Translations under genes and position numbers: made by a program
DNA from: Anaeromyxobacter oryzisoli
GTDB taxonomy: Bacteria; Myxococcota; Myxococcia; Myxococcales; Anaeromyxobacteraceae
Reading direction: 5' to 3'
DNA: 55,475 nt
Assembly (NCBI RefSeq): GCF_022690765.1
Contig: NZ_JALCZA010000029.1
Span: 1 to 55,475 of the forward strand
Notes under the pieces: model-generated
The model's database searches: none
The model's input: the letters and a program-made list of their open reading frames with translations, nothing else
Told to the model about the DNA's origin: nothing
Shown: positions 1-7,539 of the stretch, piece by piece
How positions within the stretch are numbered: the first letter of the stretch is position 1
How the letters are laid out: every line of letters starts with the position of its first letter

Positions 1-1
1 C

Positions 2-52
2 GCCGTCCTCGCCCTCGTCGCCCGCGCCCTCGGCCGGCGACGCGCGCGCTAG
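2..52 (+). CDS. C-terminal end of a truncated CDS
   Basis: Frame 2 is open from the window edge and stops with TAG at 50-52. It encodes sixteen residues, [16 protein letters not shown], a hydrophobic stretch followed by an arginine-rich end such as closes a membrane protein. The stop overlaps the convergent macrodomain stop by a few bases. Too little is present to name a family, and in DNA this GC-rich a short open frame can arise by chance. Confidence 0.3.
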   Translation, partial: AVLALVARALGRRRAR

Positions 53-600
53 GGATGCGCGTCGGCGCCGGCTTCGACGGCGTCGAGGACCCGCTCGTAG
101 ACCTCCCGGTCCGGCGCGGAGAAGCAGCAGAAGATCGCCCGCTTCACGGAGGTCGGCGCCTCGAGGGCGCGCCGCACCTCCCGGACCGCGATAGGGGCGG
201 CCCGCTCGATCGGGAAGCCGTACACGCCGGTCGAGATGGAGGGGAACGCGATGGTCGCGACGCCGTGCTCGGCCGCGAGCCGCATCGCCTCCCGGTAGCA
301 GGAGGCGAGCAGAGAGTCCTCGCCGGCGCCGCCGCCGCGCCAGACCGGACCGACCGCGTGGAGCACCAGGCGGGCCGGCAGGTGGTACCCCCGGGTCGCC
401 TTCACCTCTCCGGTGCGCGCGCCCCCGAGCTTCCGGCACTCGGCGAGGAGCTCCGGCCCCGCCGCGCGGTGGATCGCGCCGTCCACGCCCCCGCCGCCGA
501 GCAGCGATCGATTCGCGGCGTTCACGATGGCGTCCACCGCGAGCCGGGTGATGTCGCCCTGCACGAGCGCGAGCCGTTCGCCGAGCCAGGTCCGCTCCAT
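49..600 (-). CDS. Macrodomain protein (probable O-acetyl-ADP-ribose deacetylase)
   Basis: 183-residue single-domain macro protein. It shows the ADP-ribose-binding signatures in order: QGDIT near residue 15, [19 protein letters not shown] near 25-45, and [14 protein letters not shown] near 120. Family members of this size (YmdB/MacroD type) remove ADP-ribose from proteins or hydrolyse O-acetyl-ADP-ribose in the cytoplasm. The frame is open further upstream, but homology begins at [10 protein letters not shown], so the start is set at 600. It is divergent from the regulator at 881. Domain assignment is firm; the exact substrate is inferred. Confidence 0.88.
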   Translation of the reverse strand: MERTWLGERLALVQGDITRLAVDAIVNAANRSLLGGGGVDGAIHRAAGPELLAECRKLGGARTGEVKATRGYHLPARLVLHAVGPVWRGGGAGEDSLLASCYREAMRLAAEHGVATIAFPSISTGVYGFPIERAAPIAVREVRRALEAPTSVKRAIFCCFSAPDREVYERVLDAVEAGADAHP

Positions 601-727
601 GGCCGGGTCTCTACCCGCGGCCGCGGGGGAGGGCAAGCCGGCGCCAACGTGCGTCCGACCCGCACACCCGCACGGAATGCTGCCGGGGAGGATGCGCGGA
701 CCGTCGCGGAGGCGATCCGGTGCCGTA

Positions 728-744
728 GGACTTGAAAAAAGTCC
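728..744. promoter_or_regulatory. Inverted repeat in the macrodomain/regulator intergenic region
   Basis: GGACTT-GAAAA-AAGTCC is a perfect 6-bp inverted repeat around an A-rich spacer, unusual in this GC-rich DNA. It lies between two divergent genes and could be an operator. No known binding protein is assigned. Confidence 0.3.
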
Positions 745-823
745 ACGGTCCGGCATGTTCCGGCGTCCGATCGAGGCGCCGGCCGCTCCGACGGCGCACG
801 GCGGCCGCAATTCGTGCACGCAA

Positions 824-842
824 ACCCGGCCAAAAGCCGGGT
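824..842. promoter_or_regulatory. Inverted repeat upstream of the sigma-54-type regulator
   Basis: ACCCGGC-CAAAA-GCCGGGT is a perfect 7-bp inverted repeat with a 5-bp spacer ending 38 bp before the start at 881. It abuts the possible -24/-12 element at 839-854, so it could be an operator or activator site. Function is inferred from position only. Confidence 0.35.
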
Positions 843-854
843 ACGGCGCTTGCT
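839..854 (+). promoter_or_regulatory. Possible sigma-54 (-24/-12) promoter of the first regulator
   Basis: GGGTACGGCGCTTGCT keeps the invariant GG-N10-GC spacing and has a perfect TTGCT -12 element, but its -24 element (GGGTAC) matches TGGCAC at only four of six positions. Transcription would start near 865, leaving a short leader before 881. This is a weak candidate. Confidence 0.3.
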
Positions 855-880
855 ATGCCTCGGCCGATCTGGTCTTCCCG

Positions 881-2284
881 ATGAAACGCGAACGCATCCT
901 GGTCATCGACGGCAATCCCCTCGACGGTGCCGCCCTCCGCGCCGCCCTGTGCGAGCGCGGCTTCGACGCGGTGGAGGCGGGGAGCGCCGACGGCGCCCTC
1001 GCGCTGGTGCCGAGCTTCGGTCCAGGGGCCGTGCTGGCGGACGCCACCCTGCCCGACTGCGACGGGCGCACCTTGATGGCGCGCCTCCGGGAGCTCGGCT
1101 CGGACGCGGCGGTGGTCGTCTCGGCGTCGCAGCCCGAGCTCGACGCGGCGGTCGCCGCGCTGCGCGCCGGCGCGGACAGCTATCTGCTGCGCCCCATCGA
1201 CGGCGCCCAGGCGTGCGTGGTCCTCGAGAAGGCGCTGGAGCGGCGCCGGCTGCGGCGCGATCGCGCCGAGCTCCGTGAGCAGGCGCGGGCCCGGGTCGCG
1301 CTGATCGGCTCGACCGCGGAGCTGGCGCAGGTCGTCGAGGTGGTGCGGCGGGTGGCGCCGACCAAGGCGACCGTGCTCGTGGTCGGCGAGGCGGGCACCG
1401 GCAAGGAGCACGTCGCCCAGGCGCTGCACGAGGCCTCGCCGCGCCGCGAGCGGCCGTTCGTGCGCGTGAACTGCGCCGCGCTCTCCGAGATCCTCCTCGA
1501 CTCCGAGCTGTTCGGCCACGAGCGCGGCGCGTTCGCAGACGCCGACGCGCGGCGCGAGGGGCGCCTCGAGCAGGCCGACGGCGGGACGCTCTACCTCGAC
1601 GAGGTGTCCCGGCTGCCCCCCTCGCTCCAGGTCAAGCTCCTCCGCGTGCTGCAGCACGGGGAGATCGAGCGCGTGGGCGGCACCGAGGCGATCAAGGTGG
1701 ACGTCCGGATCGTCGCCGGCGCGCAGCACGACCTCGCCGAGGAGGTCCGGGCGGGTCGGTTCCGCGACGATCTCTACTACCGGCTGAACGTGGTCGCGAT
1801 CCCGCTGCCGCCCCTGCGCGAGCGGAAGGCCGACATCCCGGCGCTGGTGAACCACTTCATCGAGGCGTTCGCCCGCGATCAGGGGAAGGAGCTGGCCGGC
1901 GTCACCCCCGGCGCGCTCTCCACGCTGTTCGCCTACGACTGGCCGGGCAACGTGCGCGAGCTCGCGAACGTGATCGCGCGGGCCGCCGCCTCGGCGCGTG
2001 GCAACGAGATCACGGGCGAGGATCTCTCGCCGGTACTCCACGGCGGCCGCCCGGACGAGAGCGCCGCGTCCGCCCTCATCCCGGGCGCGACGCTGTTCGA
2101 GATCGAGCGCGAGGCGATCCTCCGCACGCTCGAGCAGTGCGACGGCTCCACCGCCCGCGCCGCGGAGATCCTCGGCGTCTCGGTCCGCAAGATCCAGTAC
2201 CGGCTGAAGGAGTACCGGAGCGGCGTCTCCGGCCGCCGCCGCGCCTCGATCGACGAGGCGTTCCGGGTGGCGGGCGAGAAGTAG
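881..2284 (+). CDS. NtrC-type sigma-54 response regulator with degenerate receiver and altered GAFTGA loop
   Basis: 467 residues: receiver (1-120), AAA+ domain (about 140-370) and Fis-type helix-turn-helix near 430-460. Walker A is GEAGTGKE (169-176) and Walker B is GTLYLDE (235-241). Two departures stand out. The receiver keeps Asp54 and Ser81 but has IDGN where the acidic pair belongs and Arg104 in place of the conserved lysine. The sigma-54-contacting loop reads GAFADA (216-221) instead of GAFTGA. The first is expected to weaken classical phosphorylation and the second sigma-54 remodelling. The start at MKRERILVID is chosen because receivers begin there. It lies upstream of, and in line with, the molybdoenzyme operon, which has a good sigma-54 promoter. 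Confidence 0.9.
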   Translation: MKRERILVIDGNPLDGAALRAALCERGFDAVEAGSADGALALVPSFGPGAVLADATLPDCDGRTLMARLRELGSDAAVVVSASQPELDAAVAALRAGADSYLLRPIDGAQACVVLEKALERRRLRRDRAELREQARARVALIGSTAELAQVVEVVRRVAPTKATVLVVGEAGTGKEHVAQALHEASPRRERPFVRVNCAALSEILLDSELFGHERGAFADADARREGRLEQADGGTLYLDEVSRLPPSLQVKLLRVLQHGEIERVGGTEAIKVDVRIVAGAQHDLAEEVRAGRFRDDLYYRLNVVAIPLPPLRERKADIPALVNHFIEAFARDQGKELAGVTPGALSTLFAYDWPGNVRELANVIARAAASARGNEITGEDLSPVLHGGRPDESAASALIPGATLFEIEREAILRTLEQCDGSTARAAEILGVSVRKIQYRLKEYRSGVSGRRRASIDEAFRVAGEK

Positions 2285-2320
2285 CCGGGCGCCGCTCCCG
2301 CTTCCTTCAGCGCCCGAGCC

Positions 2321-2339
2321 GTGCGGCGGCGTGCCGCAC
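2321..2339. promoter_or_regulatory. Inverted repeat after the regulator gene (terminator or activator site)
   Basis: GTGCGGC-GGCGT-GCCGCAC is a perfect 7-bp inverted repeat starting 37 bp after the regulator stop. It could be a terminator stem (no T-run follows) or an upstream site for the activator of the molybdoenzyme operon. Confidence 0.35.
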
Positions 2340-2361
2340 TCGGGGTCATGCCCGCGAACGC

Positions 2362-2393
2362 TTCACGCACGGAATGCGTGGACGGTCCGTGAA
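2362..2393. promoter_or_regulatory. Candidate enhancer (UAS) for the molybdoenzyme operon
   Basis: A nested palindromic block: CACGCA-CGGAA-TGCGTG (2364-2380) inside an outer TTCACG (2362-2367) and CGTGAA (2388-2393). It lies about 130-150 bp upstream of the -24 element at 2513, the usual distance for a sigma-54 activator binding site. The binding protein is unknown; the adjacent Fis-type regulator is the obvious candidate. Confidence 0.4.
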
Positions 2394-2512
2394 CCGCGCA
2401 ATGTTTCTCCGGCTCGCGCGAGCGGCCGGGCCGCGTTCGCCGGACGATTCTCCTGTCTTTCCGGGACGGCGAGCGATCACCGCGGGCGCAGGCAACCGCG
2501 CAACCGCGCCCG

Positions 2513-2528
2513 TGGCGTCCATGTTGCA
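2513..2528 (+). promoter_or_regulatory. Sigma-54 (-24/-12) promoter of the TtrB/TtrA-like operon
   Basis: TGGCGTCCATGTTGCA has the TGGC -24 core, the TTGCA -12 core and the exact GG-N10-GC spacing. Transcription would begin near 2540, about 35 bases before the ATG at 2575, which is preceded by GGAGGGG. With a sigma-54-type regulator gene just upstream, this is the best-supported promoter in the first 10 kb. Confidence 0.65.
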
Positions 2529-2574
2529 GCCGGGCTGTCCCCGTCGGCGCCGAAGGCGCCAGCGGAGGGGAGCC

Positions 2575-3330
2575 ATGCAACCTGACATCATCGTCACGAT
2601 GCACGAGGATCTGGAGCGTGCCCTGAAGAAGCCGCCGGAGCAGCGGCGCTGGGTGATGCTCCTCGACGTGCGGAAATGCATCGGTTGCCACGCGTGCACC
2701 ATCGCGTGCGTCTCCGAGAACAAGCTGCCGCCACACCTCTATTACCGGCCGGTCTCCGACCAGGAGCGCGGGAAGTACCCGCACGTCACGCGGACGTTCC
2801 TGCCGCGGCCGTGCATGCAGTGCGACGAGCCGCGCTGCGTCGCCGCGTGCCCGGCGAAGGGGAAGGGCGGCGCGACGTGGAAGGAGACGGAGGGGGTCGG
2901 CGCCGGGACGGTGCCGATCGACTACGCGAAGTGCCGCGGCTGCGGGAAGTGCGTGGCCGCGTGCCCTTACGGCGCGCGCACCCTCGACCGCGGCGGGTAC
3001 CACTCCGACGGCACGCCGGCGCGGCAGCGCTACGAGGCGATGCCGTCCTACGAGTACTCGAAGAAGTGGCCGCGCGAGGGCGAGAAGCCGCCCGTCGGCC
3101 GCGCCCGCAAGTGCCACTTCTGCGTCCACCGGCTCGCGAGCGGGCTGCTCCCGCAGTGCATCACGAGCTGCGTCGGGCGCGCCGGCTACTTCGGCGACGA
3201 GAACGACCCCGAGAGCCTCGTCGCGAAGGTGAAGAAGGCGAACCGGATCCAGATCCTGGAGCCCGCGGCCGGCACGGCGCCGCGCGTCTACTACGTCGCG
3301 AACGAGAAGCTGGAGGTGTTCCATGGCTGA
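2575..3330 (+). CDS. Four-cluster ferredoxin subunit of a DMSO-reductase-family enzyme (TtrB-like)
   Basis: 251 residues with four groups of cysteines typical of PsrB/TtrB/NrfC electron-transfer subunits: CIGCHAC, CMQCDEPRCVAACP, CRGCGKCVAACP and CHFC...CITSC. Each group ligates a [4Fe-4S] cluster, so the protein should pass electrons to the catalytic subunit encoded next. There is no signal peptide; such subunits are usually carried across by the TAT signal of the partner. The ATG at 2575 is preceded by GGAGGGG. The stop overlaps the start of the molybdoenzyme by 8 bp, indicating translational coupling. Confidence 0.9.
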   Translation: MQPDIIVTMHEDLERALKKPPEQRRWVMLLDVRKCIGCHACTIACVSENKLPPHLYYRPVSDQERGKYPHVTRTFLPRPCMQCDEPRCVAACPAKGKGGATWKETEGVGAGTVPIDYAKCRGCGKCVAACPYGARTLDRGGYHSDGTPARQRYEAMPSYEYSKKWPREGEKPPVGRARKCHFCVHRLASGLLPQCITSCVGRAGYFGDENDPESLVAKVKKANRIQILEPAAGTAPRVYYVANEKLEVFHG

Positions 3331-6300
3331 CCGGAACGGATCCTCGCGCCGCGAGTTCCTGAAGCGGAGCGCCCTCGCCGGCTGCGGCGCGCTCGCCGCG
3401 TCCCAGCTCGACCTGGCCCGCGCGCTCGTCGCGAGGGCGGAGGCGGGCGAGCTCACCCCCGCGGAGCTCTACGAGCTGAACCGGCTCGAGAACACGCTCT
3501 ACACCGCGTGCCTCGGCTGCAACACCGGCTGCGGGATCAAGGTGAAGGTCCTCGACGGCGTCGCGGTGAAGATCGACGGGAACCCGTACAACCCGTTCAC
3601 GCTGCACCCGCACCTGCCGATGACCACCGACCTCTCGACCGCGGCGAGGCTCGACGGCGCCATCTGCCCGAAGGGGCAGGCCGCGCACCAGGGCGCGTAC
3701 GACCCGTACCGCATCCGCAAGGTGCTGAAGCGAGCGGGGAGGCGCGGCGAGAACCGGTGGACGTCGATCCCGTTCGACCAGGCCGTGGACGAGATCGTGA
3801 AGGGCGGGAAGCTCTTCGCGCACGTGCCCGGCGAGGAACACCGGACCGTCACGGGCCTCGAGGAGGTCTTCGCGCTCCGCGATCCGAAGGTGTTCGCGGA
3901 GATGGGCGAGGACGTCGCGAAGCTCCGCAAGAAGGCGATGACGGTGGAGGAGTTCAAGGCGAAGCACGCCGCGAACCTCCGCTTCCTCATCGACCCCGAT
4001 CACCCGGACTTCGGCCCCAGGAACAACCAGTTCGTCTACTTCTGGGGGCGCAAGAAGGGCGGCCGCAGCGAGTTCGCGAAGCGGTTCCTGGACGCGTTCG
4101 GCACCGTGAACGCCCACGGCCACACGACGGTGTGCCAGGGGTCGCTCTACTTCGCCTGCAAGGCGATGAGCGAGCAGTACGCCGGCGACGGGTTCAAGGA
4201 CGGGCAGAAGTTCTACTGGCAGGCCGACACGGAGAACGCCGAGTACGTCCTGTTCGTCGGCGCCAACCTGTTCGACGCGAACTACGGACCGCCGAACCGC
4301 AGCCCGCGGATGACCCAGCGGCTGGCGGACGGCTCCCTGAAGATCACGGTGGTCGATCCGCGCTTCTCCAAGCTCGCCTCGCGCGCGCCGGGGAGCTGGG
4401 TCCCCGTGAAGCCGGGCACCGACGCCGCGTTCGCGATGGGCATGACGCGCTGGATCTTCGAGCACCAGCGCTACGACGCGAGGTACCTCGCCAACGCGAA
4501 CAAGGCGGCCGCGGCCGCCGACGGCGAGTCCACCTGGTCGAACGGCGCGTGGCTCGTGAAGATCGGCGCGGACGGCGAGCCCGGCGGGTTCCTGCGCGCC
4601 TCCGAGCTCGGCCTCCGGCCCGCCGAGGTCCGCACGAGCCAGGACGGCAAGCAGACGCGCTACGAGGACCTCGTGGTCCTGCGCGACGGCAAGCCGGTGG
4701 CCTTCGATCCCAACGACGAGAAGGAGGCCGTCGAGGGGGCGCTGTTCGTGGACACCGCGCTCCCGTCCGAGCAGGGGCCGGTGAAGGTGAAGAGCGCGCT
4801 CCAGCTCATGCGCGAGGTCGCGTCGGAGCGGACGATCGCGCAGAACGCGGCGCTCTGCGGCGTCGCGCCTGAGGTCATCGAGCAGGTGGCGCGCGAGTTC
4901 ACCTCGCACGGCAAGAAGGCGGCGGTGGACGTGCACCGCGGGCCGGCGCAGCACACGAACGGCTTCTACGCCATCTCGGCGCTGATGAACCTCAACCTGC
5001 TCGTCGGGAACTTCGACTGGGCGGGCGGGATGATCGCCGCGTCCACCTTCAACGTGGACGGGACGAAGACCGCGGCGCAGCCGTTCGACCTGAAGAAGCT
5101 CGCGCCGAAGCCCCGGAAGCCGTTCGGGCTCTCCGTCATCCGGCACGACGCGAAGTACGAGGAGTCCACCGTCTTCGCGGGGTACCCGGCTAAGCGGAAC
5201 TGGTGGCCGCTCTCCTCCGACGTCTACGAGGAGATCCTGCCGTCCATCCAGGACGCCTACCCGTACCCGGTGAAGGTCGTCTACTCGTACATGGCGGCGG
5301 CGACCTACTCGCTGCCGGCCGGCCAGACCAACATCCGGGCGCTGCAGGATCTCGAGCGCGTCCCGCTCTACTTCGCGAGCGACATCACCGTCGGCCCGAC
5401 GTCGCTGTACGCCGACTACGTCTTCCCCGACGTGCACTTCCTCGAGCGGTGGGAGATGCAGGGCTCGCACCCGAACATGCCGGTGAAGGTCCAGCCGGTC
5501 CGGACGCCGGTGATCGGCTCGCCCAACGAGGTCGTGAGGGTCTTCGGCGAGGAGCAGCCGATCTCGTACGAGACGCTGTGGCTCGCGCTCGCCGAGCGCC
5601 TCGGCCTCGCGGGCTTCGGGAAGGACGGCTTCGCCCCCGGCCGGGACCTCACGCGCCCCGACGACTTCTACGTCCGCCTGACCGCGAACGTCGCCACCGA
5701 CGGGAAGCAGCCCGTCGCCGACGCGTCGGACGAGGAGGTCCGGGTGTTCCTCCAGTCCCGCCGTCACCTGCCGCGGAGCGTCTTCGACGCCGCGCGGTGG
5801 GAGCGGAGCGCCGGGCCGGCCTGGCGCAAGGTCGTGACCGTCCTCACGCGAGGCGGGCGGTTCGACACGGCGGAGAAGGCGTACGAGGGCGATCACGTCG
5901 CCAACCGGTACGGGAAGCTGATCAACCTGTACCAGGAGAAGACCGCCCGGGCGAAGGACGCGTTCACCGGGAAGCACTACCTCGGCATGGCCCGGTACGT
6001 GCCGGTCACCGACACGCTCGGCCGCGACACGAGGGCGCTCGAGGCCGGCCACGACCTCCAGCTCATCACGCACAAGGACGTCCGGATGACCAAGTCGCGG
6101 ACGATCACGCACCCGTACCTCACGGCGCACCTGCCGGAGAACGCGATCCTCGTGAACGCGCGCGACGCGAAGCGGCTCGGGCTGCGGAGCGGTCAGCGGG
6201 TGAAGGTGGTGTCCGCCACGAACCGCCGCGGCGTCTGGGACCTGGGGAACGGGCACGAGAAGCCGATGATCGGCAAGGTGGCGGTCGTCGAGGGCATCCG

Positions 6301-6526
6301 CCCGGGCGTCGTCACCTTCACGCTCGGCCACGGCGTGTGGGGCTCGGGCGCGACCGCGATGGTGATCGACGGCGCGACGCTGGAGGCCGCCCCCTCCCGG
6401 CAGGGCGGCGTGCACGCGAACGCGGCGATGTGGATCGACCCGCACCTGAAGAACACCTGCTTCATCGACAAGGTCGGGGGCAGCGTCTCGTTCTACGACA
6501 CGCGCGTGAAGCTCGTCCCGGTGTGA
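3323..6526 (+). CDS. TAT-exported molybdopterin oxidoreductase, catalytic subunit (TtrA-like)
   Basis: 1067 residues. The N-terminus carries a twin-arginine signal (SRREFLK at 8-14, then a hydrophobic stretch), so the enzyme should be periplasmic. A [4Fe-4S] site is formed by Cys63, Cys66, Cys70 and Cys115 (CLGCNTGCG ... ICPKGQA). TTVCQGS supplies Cys271 as the probable molybdenum ligand. The C-terminal part (from about 930) is the cofactor-binding beta-barrel. Length and insertions resemble tetrathionate reductase TtrA and related selenate or arsenate reductases; the substrate cannot be read from sequence. No NrfD/TtrC-like membrane subunit follows, so the quinol connection is missing here. 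Confidence 0.85.
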   Translation: MADRNGSSRREFLKRSALAGCGALAASQLDLARALVARAEAGELTPAELYELNRLENTLYTACLGCNTGCGIKVKVLDGVAVKIDGNPYNPFTLHPHLPMTTDLSTAARLDGAICPKGQAAHQGAYDPYRIRKVLKRAGRRGENRWTSIPFDQAVDEIVKGGKLFAHVPGEEHRTVTGLEEVFALRDPKVFAEMGEDVAKLRKKAMTVEEFKAKHAANLRFLIDPDHPDFGPRNNQFVYFWGRKKGGRSEFAKRFLDAFGTVNAHGHTTVCQGSLYFACKAMSEQYAGDGFKDGQKFYWQADTENAEYVLFVGANLFDANYGPPNRSPRMTQRLADGSLKITVVDPRFSKLASRAPGSWVPVKPGTDAAFAMGMTRWIFEHQRYDARYLANANKAAAAADGESTWSNGAWLVKIGADGEPGGFLRASELGLRPAEVRTSQDGKQTRYEDLVVLRDGKPVAFDPNDEKEAVEGALFVDTALPSEQGPVKVKSALQLMREVASERTIAQNAALCGVAPEVIEQVAREFTSHGKKAAVDVHRGPAQHTNGFYAISALMNLNLLVGNFDWAGGMIAASTFNVDGTKTAAQPFDLKKLAPKPRKPFGLSVIRHDAKYEESTVFAGYPAKRNWWPLSSDVYEEILPSIQDAYPYPVKVVYSYMAAATYSLPAGQTNIRALQDLERVPLYFASDITVGPTSLYADYVFPDVHFLERWEMQGSHPNMPVKVQPVRTPVIGSPNEVVRVFGEEQPISYETLWLALAERLGLAGFGKDGFAPGRDLTRPDDFYVRLTANVATDGKQPVADASDEEVRVFLQSRRHLPRSVFDAARWERSAGPAWRKVVTVLTRGGRFDTAEKAYEGDHVANRYGKLINLYQEKTARAKDAFTGKHYLGMARYVPVTDTLGRDTRALEAGHDLQLITHKDVRMTKSRTITHPYLTAHLPENAILVNARDAKRLGLRSGQRVKVVSATNRRGVWDLGNGHEKPMIGKVAVVEGIRPGVVTFTLGHGVWGSGATAMVIDGATLEAAPSRQGGVHANAAMWIDPHLKNTCFIDKVGGSVSFYDTRVKLVPV

Positions 6527-6580
6527 CGCCGCCCGCCGCGGGACGCGCGGCGACGGGAACGCGAAGAGCGGGAACGCGAA

Positions 6581-6609
6581 GGGCGGGCACGTCGTCGGCG
6601 TGTCCGCCC
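6581..6609. terminator. Bidirectional terminator between molybdoenzyme and PhnD-like genes
   Basis: GGGCGGGCACG (6581-6591) and CGTGTCCGCCC (6599-6609) form an 11-bp stem with one G-T type mismatch and a 7-nt loop. It lies 54 bp after one stop and 41 bp after the convergent one. No T-run follows, as is common in very GC-rich genomes. Confidence 0.5.
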
Positions 6610-6650
6610 TCCGCTCGTCTCGCGCCCGGTAGGGGCGGTGCCAGGGGGCG

Positions 6651-7520
6651 CTACTTCGCGGCGGGGGCCGGGTTCCTCGCCATCCAGCGCTCCATCTCGC
6701 GCACCGAGTCGTAGTCCCTGTCCTTCGGGACGATGAACCGATCCACCATGATCCCCTCCAGGATCGCGTGGCCCTTCGGGTCGGCGTGCATCGCGAGCAG
6801 CACCTCCCGCAGCTTCGCCTTGAGCGCGGGGGACGCGGCCTTGTTCACGACGACCGGCGGGATGCCGTACGGGGGCGACTTCGCCACGATCTTCGTCTGC
6901 CGCGTGAAGGTCGGCGACTTGGCCGCGAGGTAGTCGTAGATGAGGCTGTCCACGGAGGCCCCGTCCACCACGTGCTTCGCGACCTCCTCGATCGACTTGT
7001 CGTGGGAGAACGTGAACTTCACGGTCGAGAAGAACCTCTCGGGCGTCGAGGAGAACTCCTTCGCGACCAGGTACGTCGGCACGATCTTCCCGGTGTTCGA
7101 CTTGGGGTCGGTGAACGCGAAGCTCTTCCCGCGGAGGTCGGCCAGCGACCGCGCCTTGCTGTCGAGCGGGACGATGACGTACGCGTGGTAGAAGGGCTTC
7201 CCGTGCGACTGCGGCGCCACGAGCAGCTCGGCCCCGAACTTGTCGTGGTCGCGGACGTACGGGCCGGCGCAGATGAAGGCGACGTCGAGGTCGCGGCGCG
7301 CGAGGGCGGCGTCCATCTCGTCGTAGGTCCGGTACTGGACCATCTCGACCTTCCGGCCGAGCTTCTGCCCGACGTAGCCGAGGAGCCCGTTGTAGTAGAT
7401 GAGCGTCTCCTTCGGCGAGATCATCGCCGCGAGGCCGATCTTGAGCGGCGGCTCCGCGGCGCGCGCGGAGAGCGATCCTGCGACGAGGGCGAGGAGCAGC
7501 GTCGATCTCAGGAGCTTCAT
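6651..7520 (-). CDS. PhnD-like periplasmic substrate-binding protein
   Basis: 289 residues with a clear signal peptide (MKLLRSTLLLALVAGSLSARA, cleavage after ARA) and the PhnD/SsuA fold pattern: KIGLAAMISPKE near the mature start, VVEMVQYRTYDEMDAALARR-type and SFAFTDPKSNTGKIVP segments. PhnD-like proteins bind oxyanions such as phosphonate or phosphite, and the same fold forms the sensor half of the TtrS tetrathionate kinase. No ABC permease or ATPase is nearby. The gene starts 19 bp after an MCP gene and has its own GGAGG site, so it probably feeds ligand information to that chemoreceptor. Confidence 0.85.
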   Translation of the reverse strand: MKLLRSTLLLALVAGSLSARAAEPPLKIGLAAMISPKETLIYYNGLLGYVGQKLGRKVEMVQYRTYDEMDAALARRDLDVAFICAGPYVRDHDKFGAELLVAPQSHGKPFYHAYVIVPLDSKARSLADLRGKSFAFTDPKSNTGKIVPTYLVAKEFSSTPERFFSTVKFTFSHDKSIEEVAKHVVDGASVDSLIYDYLAAKSPTFTRQTKIVAKSPPYGIPPVVVNKAASPALKAKLREVLLAMHADPKGHAILEGIMVDRFIVPKDRDYDSVREMERWMARNPAPAAK

Positions 7521-7539
7521 GACACCTCCAGGGGTGGGC

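Noticed and set aside
3161-6445. Very long open frame antisense to the molybdopterin oxidoreductase
   Set aside because: It is Arg/Val/Leu/His-rich with no recognisable domain and arises from the strong GC bias at third codon positions of the real gene on the other strand.
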